From Verrucomicrobiales bacterium (GTDB lineage Bacteria > Verrucomicrobiota > Verrucomicrobiia > Limisphaerales > JACDHS01): a stretch of DNA of 45,038 nucleotides. Position numbers and translations under genes: made by a program. Every line of letters begins with the position of its first letter. Position 1 is the first letter of the stretch. The stretch covers positions 1 through 45,038 of the forward strand of contig JAQGOU010000444.1 of assembly GCA_028293445.1 (NCBI GenBank). The letters are read 5' to 3'. Under the pieces are notes generated by a model, which had not been told where the DNA came from, did not search any database, and saw only the letters and a list, made by a program, of their open reading frames with translations. Shown one piece after another: positions 31,960 to 43,900 of the stretch.

Positions 31960-34900
31960 CAGTGAGGGCTATTGATGTCGTAAAGAATCCATTCGCGGCA
32001 GACAATTTCAGCAATGTCGTCGGTATCTGGATCCTGGTAACTGAGCAGCTGATCGCCAAAGCAATTGGGCCATCCCGCTATTCTGGCCAACGCATTGCTC
32101 TGGGGCTTTATTTTCTTCAAGTATTTTACGCTTTCTATCGTATAGCCGGCATTCACCCATGATTCAACGATGCTATTTGGTGTTGGAGAATATGCTCCCG
32201 TGCCAGTCATCATTTCCGCCCACAAGTTCCCAAAGTCGGGAACGATGTGAATGGTGGAACCTGATCCCAACAGGAGATGGAGTTGCGAACCAATGTCCGA
32301 ATTAATTGGCAGCGCGCCGTGCTCCCACATTGAGGTAAAGTTATCGTCACGGAGAACGTTACATCCCCAAATTCCCATCCAGCGCATATTTGGGCCACCA
32401 AACTCCATTTGGTGGAGTGGAACCCAATCATAAGTCGAGAGATACAGCGACGTCCCTAAATCAGGGAAATATTCAAAATGGCCTTTGACTACAGGGAAAT
32501 AGGTCGATAGGCATCCTTCAAAAATGCCCCCGCCCCAGTTGAAATCCGGTGTGCTTCCAAAAGTGTGATGACCTATAAGCAAGCCGATGTTGACGTCTTT
32601 CCAAATGTTGTCGCCCCCAGCCGCTTCACCGAATAGATCGCTGGCTTTCAAATCATCATCACCCTTCATGAACTTTTGTTTCCAGCCGGCCTTAGTCATC
32701 GCTCCGGCGAAGTTTCCGGCGATTTTGCTCGCACCGTTAAGCTTGCCAAACGGAAGCCCTACATATCTTGGGAGTTGAACTCGGCCTCCGAGACCATTCG
32801 GCGGGCGCAACGCACTGAATGATTGTCCAATTAGTCCAAGCATGCCGCTTAAATGATTTCCTTGATACGCAACACCGAAGGTGCCTACCTTTCCGATCCG
32901 TATTTTCGAAGTAGATGTTTGATTCTGTGATGGAGTCGCCTGGTTTGCGGCGGCAACACTTGCGGAATACTGTCCATCGGGCGCCGCGCTTCCGCCGCCT
33001 GTTTGTCCGTCCCAGGTGAAACTAAGAGAAGTACCAGTGCCCGACTGGGTGACAACGGCATTCCCTTGATCATCTTCGATGGTAAGATTCCAGTTTGCGT
33101 TCGCCGTGAACTGCGCAGTGATCTCCACCGATTCGCCTTGGGCCGGCTCGATCATCGTTTTACTGGTGCGGAATTGTTTGATTAAGTTGTTGAACGTCAC
33201 CGAAACATCCGCCGATTTGGATTGAAAGGTTTCCAAACTGTTGTCCAATGGGAAGTTGGGGACTGCTTCGTCGACACCCTTCGAGTATTCCGCAACCACC
33301 GCTAACTTATGCACGCCATTGTCAAAACCAGTGGTGTTTAATTGAAATGCAATTGGTGCGTCACCGTATTGCGTTTCCACGGCCTGGTCATCGACATACA
33401 AGCCGACTCGATAGACAGCGAAATTTTGAGTCATGTTGAATGGGACCGATACGGTTCCGCTGACCGAACTGCCGCCTGTGGGCGCAGTGATGCTGAGAGT
33501 CGGTTGTGAATTGTCGAACAGCGTAACGACGCCTTGTGCGAAGGCACCGCGACCGTCCGTCACCACATATTCGAACGTGTCCCAACCACCAAAAAGATTT
33601 GCAGAAGGTGTATAGACCAGACTTCCCGGCACTGCCTGCACAGAAAACGTCCCCGGAAGCTTGGAGCTAATGGAATAGACGGAAACCATATCTGAATCCG
33701 GGTCGGTATCGTTTTCCATTACATCCAATTGATAAGGCGCGCCAGGTGCGCCGGTCTGGAACTGGTCACTGAAGGCAGACGGACCAGAATTGCCGGAGGC
33801 GTTTACAAATACCAGGACAGCGGCCATTGATTCCAGGTCACCTTCATCCACGATTTTATATGAGAAGGTGTCAATGCCGAAGAATCCTGGATTTGGCGAA
33901 TAGTTGAGTGACTGAGAATCCGGGTTCACCGTAACCGTGCCGTGTTGGGCAGATGAAACGCTGGCCACGGAGAATGCTGCACTGGCACGATGGGAATCGT
34001 TTGCGGTGACAGCTAAGTAATTGTCCTGGCTGTCTTGAGCAACGGTGATCATGTCTGCCACAGCCGCAGGGCCTACCTGACCAAAGCTGTGTTCTGTGAT
34101 CGCGCTGTCCTGATAGCCTGCAGATATAGCATACGCTTGAAGTGGGCCAGCCGAGGTGGGAACCAACGGAGTCGAATAGGTGAGCCAGGTGACTCCATCG
34201 GCACTATATTTGATTTGAGCACCAGAATAGCCAGGCACACTGAGAGTAATCGTTGACGGTAAGTCAGACGAGCCTTCCGGGCTAAAGACCACCGGAGGCA
34301 GAGGCAACGGCGCGGCCACCGTAATTCTCACATCATCCGAACCGGTCAACTGCGAATCGTCCGCCGTTAACGTGAGTGTGTAAGCACCTGCTTGTGCAAA
34401 AGTAACCGTCGTGGCTGCCGAATTCGGGTTGGCAAAGGTCACAAAGGAGGGGTCTCCGGACGTGACGGTCCACGCGTAGGTCAAAGAGCTTCCGGCTGGT
34501 TGACCGTCATCGGTCGCCTGCCCGTTCAACGTCGCTGTGTTCGATGGCAAAGTTATTCTTTGAGCAGGCCCGGCGTTAACGACTGGGGCTCTATTCGGAC
34601 CAACACCCACCGTGATCACCGCTTGATCTGAACTTGTCTTATCTCCGTCTGTGGCTGTTAGAGTCAAGGTATAGGTCCCCACTGCATCGAAAGTAACGGT
34701 GGTATTGGCGGAATTCAGGTCTGTGAAGGTTACCCCCGGGGTAACCGACCACGTTACTGTAACGCTGCTGCCTGCAGGCAAGCCGTCGTCTGAAGCAGAG
34801 CCAGACAGAGTCGTAGCTACGCCAACCGTTGAGGGGGCGTCAGGCCCCGCGTTCACAGTTGGCGCCTGGTTGATGCCGCAGGAGTTTACTACAATGACAG

Positions 34901-37900
34901 CAGGATCGCTGGTTATGCTTGCGCATGAGCTGCTGACAAGAACGGTGTAATTATCGCTGTCTGCGATGCTCGCACTCGGAATAATGTAGCTTGAACCCGT
35001 TGCTGCGGAAATCTCGACGCCGCCTTTCTTCCATTGATATGCCAATGGCTCGTTGGCAATGGCATGAACCGTGAGCGTCACTACCTGTTCGACACAAATG
35101 GTGGCGTCGTGCGGTTGTGCAATAATCACTGGAGCGTTGCAGCAGGCAGAGTAATCTCTAACCCAATTTAAGGCCGACGCGGTGTTAATAGAAATCGACT
35201 CGCCGAGGCCAATGGAGGGAGTGCTCGGGCTCCATGTGCCCTGGTTATAGGTGTAGGACTTGTAAGTCTGCGTCTGAACATCCCATTTCGCAATGACATC
35301 ATCATTTGCGAAACCTGCCAGGCCCAATTCGTCAATCGTCCCTGCTTGAGGCACGGTAGACGAGCGAATTGATGAGCCAGCCGGAACTGGATTCACGAGG
35401 TGACCCTCCAAAAGTTTTCCACAGAATGTGAATACAAATGGACTGCTAGGGTTGCCAATGGATGCACCCTCGCCTGGGGCAAGTGTCATGTTTGGTGAAT
35501 CCCATCCCGTCGGTCCAAACGTAGCGGTGACCCAGTCGTTGCCATTCCATTTGCTGAATAAGGTTCCGACCGGCACTGTCGGCATCAACATTCCGATGGT
35601 GTTCGGCTGGGCGTTCAGCTGGTTAGCGATCAGGGCGATTCCATAAGCCCCGGTGGTCGCTCCTGGAACGGTTACCTTCATAAAGCCAATGGCCTCAGAA
35701 CAGCATAACCCTTGGTTTGCGCGATAGTAGCGCTGGTCGACGGCCGTTGTGTTCTCGTCGATAAAGGTGGCGGTTCCAGTAGACAAAGGCACCATCTTGA
35801 GTTTAGTCCACGTTACTGCGTCAGTAGAAGAAAAGAGAGCACAAGCGGTCTGGGGCGTACCGACAATCGTGAACCGAAACTTTCCATCGGCATCGAAAGA
35901 TGGGGCGGTCAGGGTGGGAGCAGAGCAGGTGGTATCACAAGCGAAGGTCGTGGCTTGGAAATAGTAGCGACCAAGCTGCGCGCTGTTCAGACTGTGCGAG
36001 CTTAACCCGCTGTTTAGGTTTGAATCGAGAAACGCCCCGTTAATTGCCGAGCCCGAAAGTTCAAAGGCTTTCAAAGCGGCGTCAGAGAAACCAACCCGAG
36101 CCGAGTTTCCGCCCAACCCTTCAGTTCCACCGCTGGTGTCCGCAGATTCCCATTGAATCTGATCGTAATTGTATTCTACATCAAACTTGCCAGGTCCGAG
36201 ATCCGGTCGGCTGATGAGAACGAGCTGGAAACGATTTTGTTTTTCGGGGTGCTGGCTGGCGTAGCCAACGTGATTCCAGGTGACGCCGAAGGCGGGATGG
36301 CCATTGACCGTTCCTGAACCGTACGTCGTTTTTCCAGACGCCGCCGGACGGGTGTCAACATCCGCCCAGAATGGAGCGATAACCGGCTGCCCTAAATTAG
36401 CCAGATCCACAGGTGTAAATGCGGTCAAAGGTCGCAAGAAGGTCAGATTCCCGTTCATGTTAATGAACGCGGTATCATAAGTATCGCAGAAGTAATTGAT
36501 CGAAAAGCCCAACTGAATGGCGCTTGTCGAGCCATCGTCGCCATTGGATCCGCTGCCGTGATCTGGATCGGATGGATCAGCCGGCATCGTCGATGTGTCA
36601 AACCCTGGTCGCACCGCTCCTTGATGGACACTCAAAAGAGCAGCTGTACTGATTGTCGTGCCGCAGGTATTGATCACGTTCACGGTATAACTTCCCACGT
36701 CACTCTGGCTCACGTTAGGAAGGATATAACTGGAATCGCTGGCATTCGCGATCGCTACGCCATCTTTCGCCCATTGATAAGTGACTGGCAGTGGCTCGGC
36801 TTTAACCGTGAAAATAACACTGCTGCCGATTGCAGTAGACACGCTTAAAGGCTGCCCAGTGATGACGGGTACCGTACTCACCGTCAATTGAGCATTTTCG
36901 CTATTAATGGTCCCGCACAAGCCCGTTATATTTACGCTGTAAGAGCCCGCGTCGCTGATAACGGCGGCAGGAATTGTATAACTGGAAGCTGTTGCGCCCG
37001 AGATAGCGCCGCCGTTGAAGTTCCATTGGTAGGTTACCCCTGTTCCTGTTGCCACTACACTGAACGTTGCGCTATTTCCTGAGCAAACCGTCGCATCCGT
37101 GGGTTGTTGTGTGATCACCGCTGGGTCGCAAGGATGGTGGAAAATCTGCATCCCGTTCAGCCATGGTTTACCGCCGTCGGTCCCGATCGCTTTGATCGTC
37201 ACCCGTTCTGATGTATGGACAGCGACCGAGCTGAACTTCACGAGTTGCACTTCATCCTGCCAGTTTACGGTATTCCAGCCGGGCTGGGCTGACGTTGACT
37301 TTTGGCCCACCACAACTCCGTTTATGCTGACTTCAAAAGCAGTATTGTATGAATTCTGCGGCCCGTGGCCATACAGATAGAAATCGTACGCTCCACCTGC
37401 CAGACTATCGAGAGTCACGACTAACTCATCTCCCGAAAGAGCGGTGCGAGCCGTATTAAACATTGCGTCGGCGGAACCGATTATTACAGCAGGGTCAAAG
37501 CCGGTTTGATTTAGATCACTTGCGGTGATCGCCACGCCAGTGGGAACTTGATCCACGCCCAAGGCACACGGAATCGTGACAACGACATCGGCCGGACCAG
37601 GCCCGATTATGTTCCAGAAATCAGTATCGGTGATACCGTCCGCCGCCTTGCCCACTTTCGGACTTACTGTTTGCTGCTGGCCGAAATCGACGTCGATCCA
37701 TTCATAAGCTCCAGTCACGGTAATCACCGCTTGATCGGAGGCGCTAAGAGCCCCATCAGTCGCCGTTAGAGTCAGCGTATAAATGCCAGGCTGGCTGAAG
37801 GTGGCGGTCGTTGATGCCGAGTTGATATCTCCAAACGTGACCGTTCCCGGGCCAGAATAGGACCAAACTGTCGTAAGGGTACTTCCGCAGGGCCGTCCGT

Positions 37901-40900
37901 CGTCCGATGCACTTCCATTCAAATTGGCACCAGCAATGATCGTTACTGTTTGATCGGAGCCAGCGTTCACAATGGGCGCATCGTTGGACGGGTCGACAGT
38001 CAAAACGGCGCCAATGCTGGTTACACTTCCGCATGCGTTAGCTATGGTGACCGTGTACGTTCCAGCATCCGCACTGGTTACAGGGTTGATTGTGTAGCTG
38101 GAATCACTTCCTCCGGCAAGAGCCACTCCATCTTTCGCCCACTGATAGCTGACTCCGGCTGAGGCGGTGACGGTGAAGGTAACAGAGCCTCCGGGGCAGC
38201 CCGATTGCGACTGCGGCTGTCCAAGAATCAATGGGTTGTCTAATTGCAATGTGGCCCCGATGCTTGTGATAGTTCCGCATGGGTTGCTTACCGAGACAGT
38301 ATAGGTTCCAACCTTAGTTGAGTCTATGCTGGTAGCTATATAGCTTGAGCCCGTGGCATCGGCGATTAACGTGCCATCTAAGTACCATTGGTAAGACAAT
38401 GGACTTCCGGTCGCATTCACGAGGAATGTAATGCTTCCTCCTGCGCAGGCTTTTTGGCTGACAGGTTGCTGGGTGATTGTAGGGTAAACGCAGCAGGCTG
38501 AGTAATTGCGGGTCCAATTGAACGCCGCAGCAGATTCGACAAAAAATGCTTCGCCAACGGCTACGGATGGGGTGGTTGGACCCCATACCCCCTGGGAGAA
38601 CGTATAGGTGTCATAGCTCGCGGTGGTCGAATTCCATTTTTCAATAGCATCGTTGTCCGCAAAGCTAGAAAGTCCTAATGCGTCGACAAACCCAGCCTGA
38701 GGAATCATTGAGGAACGCACTGAGCGTCCAGCCGGCATTGGGTTTACAAGCTGTCCATCCAGCACGCGCCCAATAGACGTGATGATCAGAGGATCCGTGG
38801 ATGGGTTTCTCACGAAAGCCCCTTCGCCAGGAGACAGAGTTACGTTAGGTATATCCCAACCGCCGGCTACGAACGTTGCAGGCACCCACGCCAAGGTAGA
38901 AGGGTCCCATTTATCCATTTTTGTGCCTTCCGGCATTGTTGGGAACAACCTTGAGAGGGTGTTCGGTGGCGTATTAAGCTGGTTCGCAATCAGTGCGGTC
39001 CCGTAATCACCAGTGCCTTTTCCGGGTACCGTCGTCCTAACAAAGCCGAGCGCCTCGGTGCAGCAACTACCGCGCACGCCATGATAGTACCGATGCTGAT
39101 GGTTGCCTGCGTCGGTATCGGTGAAGACCGCTGTGTCACTTGTGAGGGTGATTGTTCCGATTTGTGTCCAACTTACGGTATCTTCGGAGGCGTAAATCTC
39201 AACGCTTTCTCCTGAGTTGCCGTTCACATTGAACTGGAAATCTGACCCAGCGAAGCTTCCTCCGGTCAGGTCTGGGCAGTAGCTCGTTATACCTCGTGCC
39301 ACAATATAGACCAAACCAGGGTAGCCTGGCGTTTCGTGATCAAACGGCACGTCTCTAACCAAAGCCAAAGGTTTAAATCCCGTAGGCCACTCGTGGAAGC
39401 CTTCATGCGTGGAACACTTCCAACCGGACAAATAGGTATCGTCGATGGAATTCAAGACCGGATGACTGGCGATCTTATGAACGTCGTTGCCGCAATCGGC
39501 CTCGATTGCCGTAAATCGTCCGATGCCGGCTAATAACTCTACTGGCTCAACAATAGAGTGGCCCTCGAGAGCACAACTCAAAGCAACATAGAGGCCGGTC
39601 TTGTTTGGCGCATCCGCGGCAAAAAGGACTGATTGCTCGACAAGCGTAGTTTTCTTATGCCAATCCGGATCTGTCCCTAAAATTATGACGTTCCCATTAA
39701 TGGCTGGACTCCAGACTGAGCGGGTATTAACGGCGGTCTGCCAAACACTTGCGTCCTCAAAACATGGCTGTTCATCGCCAAAGACAATTGCATCGAACGC
39801 AGCGAAATCTGCTGTGCTGGCGGCCGCCCATTGAGTCTCGTTCCAAACCGTCACCTTGATGCCAGGCGTGTTTGCGGCCAATCCTCCGCTAGTTGGCTCA
39901 TAGAAAAGGACGTTCTTGCAGCTTGGAAGAAGAGTTAACGTTGCTGCGGTGCTGACCACGTTGCCGGCACAACCTCCCACTTCAACTTTGTAAGCACCTA
40001 CATTTGCCGACGTCGGGGCAGGAATCTTGTAGCTTGAATCCGTTGCTCCTGTGATCGGGCTGTTATTGAAACTCGATTGGTAGGTTAGTTCGTTACCCTC
40101 GGCATCAACACTAACAGTAGCGCTGCTGTCTGGGCAGTCTGCTACATTAGCAGGTTGATTGTTGATGACAGGCAATTGGCATGCTGGCAGGGAAATTTGA
40201 ATGCCATTCAACCATGGTTTTGCGCTATTACCTGCGGAACCTGTAACCGTGACAGTTTGACCCGCCAACACCCTCACGCCACCGAACTTCACATACTGTA
40301 TTCCTTGCTGCCAATTGACAGTATTCCAGCCCGGCTGATGCGATGTCACTTTTTGCGGCAGGGGAACGCTATCTACGCTCAAGTCAAATTTTGTATTGAA
40401 GGCATCTTGCACGCCGTGACCGTAGGCGTAGAAATCATAAACCCCGGCAATCAAGTTCTCCACGGTTACGACGATCTGGTCTCCATTGTAAGAGGTACGG
40501 CTCGTACTAAACATTGCGTCCGCCGAACCCACACCTGCCGCAGGCCGAAACCCGACCCCGTCGGCGCTGTTGGCCTTGATCGTTACTCCAGTAGGAGCCT
40601 GACCGACATCGAGGGCGTTGGGAATTTCGAACTCGCCGCTCGCACTGTCAGGACCGACCATGTTCCAGAAGTCTGAGCCTGAGAGTCCTGTTGCTGCGAG
40701 ACCAACTTTCGGACTGACTGGCAACCAATCACCGAAATCCACGTTGATCAGTTGATAGGCGCAATTATTGACGCTTAGCACAGCGATGTCACTGGTGATG
40801 GTGCCGCACGAATTGAAGACGGTAACTGTGTAAGGACCCGCATCAGCCAGGGTCACATTGGGAATCGTGTAGGCAGAATCCGTTGCATTCGCCAGGTCAA

Positions 40901-43900
40901 CGCCGCTCTTCCTCCACTGATATGAAACCGCAGTGGAGCTAGCCGCAACCGTCAAACTGACGCCACCACCCAGGCAAGCCACCTGACTCTCGGGTTGCTG
41001 AACGATCCCCAGATCTCCGAGACTAAGCAGAGCATCTCGGCTTGTGACCGAAGGGAAACCGATTGCCGAAACGACCACGGAATACAACCCCACATCGGAA
41101 GCTTGAACCGGCGCGATTGTGTAAGACGATTGGGTTGCCCCGACGATATCGGTCCCATTTTTTCTCCATTGATAAGATAAAGGACCGGGACCGTATGCCG
41201 TAACCGAGAACGTTGCGCTGCCGCCCGGACAGGTTTGCTGGTCTACTGGTTGGACAACTATGTGAATATCCGAACATCCGCCGGGGGTCAAAAGAGCGAC
41301 TCGACTTGTGACAGATGGATAACCAGTGACTGCAGTAGATACTGAGTATCCGGCGTAATCAGAAGGTTGGACGGATGTAATTGTATACGTGGATTGGGTC
41401 GCTCCTGAAATATCAACGTTATCCCTTTTCCACTGGTAAGACAGGGTACCTGGGCCGACCGCCGTCACCGAGAAGGTCACGCTGTCGCCGGGACAAGCCT
41501 GCTGATCCTGGGGTTGGGAGGTTATTTGGATCGAACAACTGCTATCCACGTCCAATCGGAAGGTCTCACTGGTCACCAGGCCGTAAGGATTTGAGACAAC
41601 GACGTCATAGATCCCAAACGCCGTTGGTTGGACGCTGCTTATGGAATAGGCCGATGCGCTTGCGCCAGTTATATTTTGGCCGTTGAGTCGCCATTGATAG
41701 GTCAGAGGGGCGGTGCCCGTTGCCGAAACCACAAAGTTCACTGCGTCCCCCGGACAAACGTTCTGGTTGCAGATATGAGAACTCAGTAATGGCGGAGCGA
41801 AACAGCTCGTCGGAGAGCAAATTGTCAGGGCTGCAACCGGACTGTCAATGGTGCATGCTCCTTCGGAGATCGTGGCGGAGTAATTTCCAGCATCAGACAC
41901 TTGTGAATTACTGATTATATATGCGCTGGCCGTCGCGCCCGAAATTGGTACGTTATTCTTTTTCCACTGGTAAATAGGTGTTCCGCCGCTGCTCGTGCCG
42001 GCCGTAAAGGTTACGGAGTCACCAATCAACTTTTGCTGACTTTGGGGCTGTGTAGTGACCACGAAGCAAGACTGCTCCGCATTTCCCGAAGCTGATTGAA
42101 AGGATATAAAGTCAATCTGCGGAGAATCAGTAACGCCACTTACATCGTCATATCTGCTATAAAATAGCAGCGAAACCGCTGTTACATCAGCGGGTGTTGT
42201 AAACCGGAACGTCTCCTGAGAAAAGTCGCTGGCCGACTTCAAGTAATCGTGGCTTGCGTAGATTGAACCCGTCAATTCATCTTCTGAACCCTGCCCGGCC
42301 GCACGAAAACCCCAATCTACGGACACAACCCTAACTGACAAATCGCTCAGAGTGCCCCCGGATCCCGCTTTGCCAGACATAAATTGCACCACGTACTCCG
42401 TATTTGGAATCACCGATACATCTTGGGCTATTACTTTAGAACTGAGCACGGAAGAATTAGCCGGTAATGGTAATTGGGCAACATGTGCTCCTTCAGGAGC
42501 GTTCACTGTCGAAATGACGGCCCCGTTGGCCCCTTCAAAGTTACTGTACCAACCATTCAGTCCATTCTCGAACCCGCCGTTGACCAGGAGCCCAGGGTTG
42601 GTCGAGGGAACCGCTTTAACTGATACGTAATCAATCTGCGGATAATCAATCACGCTATTGGCACCATCATATCTACCCAGGAAGACTATGGCGGCGGAGG
42701 TTACATTGGCCGGTGCAGTAAATCGGAACGTTACAGGAGAGAAGTCGCTGGCCGACCTGAAATAGTCATGGCTCGCGTATACTGAACCCATCAATTCGTC
42801 ATCTCCATTCAATGCTCGGTAAACCAAATCCGATGACATCACCAAAAGTCTCAAATTGCTCAGAGTCTGATCGGAGCCTACTTTACCAGACATAAACTTC
42901 ACCTCGTACTCTGTATTCGGAGTCACCGAGATGCCTTGGCCGATTACTCCCCAGGTATTGGGAAAAGAAGGATCAGACGGCAATTGGGCAACATGTGTTC
43001 CTTGAGGAGCATTGGGTGTCGAGATAACGACCCCGCCAAAGCCAGTTTCCCAACCATCTGTACCGTTTTCGAATCCGCCATTGACTATTAGTTCAGGGGA
43101 TGAAGGAGTGCCGCTCCCATCCGCAATGTAAAGGATAGCGCTGCTTGGATTGTCAATCACGTAGCTGGAATGAGCCGTCAGATTTGCCGCCACGGTCTCG
43201 GTTCCTTCGGCAACATTGTCGACAAGAGGGTCAACGACAACGGTCGCCGAAGATTGTCCGCGTGGTATCCTCACGGAGCCAGCCAATCGCAGATAATCAA
43301 GAGCATTGGCAGCACTTCCTCCAACGCAATAATAAACCGTTAAAGGATTGGCCGTCGAACCGGTTCGGCTCACCAGGAAGGAGCCTGGAATATTGGGTTC
43401 CGTTGCGTTGGCGATCGTTCGGATCGTGACCACCGGAGTGGCGTCTAAACAGATATTATCGAGAATAGGGCTGGCCGAGGATGCGCCATCGTTAAGCCCC
43501 ATGATTCTGAGCGTCACGACCGATTCACCTGGTGGCACAGTGAAAGACTCTGATTCGGTACGAAAATTAACATCGGGAAATGTGTGATAGATCGTCTGGG
43601 AAGCGAGAGTTGATCCGTTTTCACTCAGCAGATCTACTTGAACGCCCGCCATGCTACCTTCGTAATCAAACAATTCCCCGCCTAAGTCGAAATCTAGATG
43701 ATGCTGACCGGCTGCTGCGCAGAACGCTTGCACTATTGTTCCTGCGCGGCCTTCCAAATGATTGAATTGAAATGTTAAATAGTGGCTCCCTTGGCTTGCG
43801 TCGGAACTAGGCCCCGCCACGGCGACCATGTCGGCAGCCCATCCGCTGAGTCCAGTTTCGAAGCTGCCGTTTGCGAGTGGACAATTTAGCGGCGGTAAAA

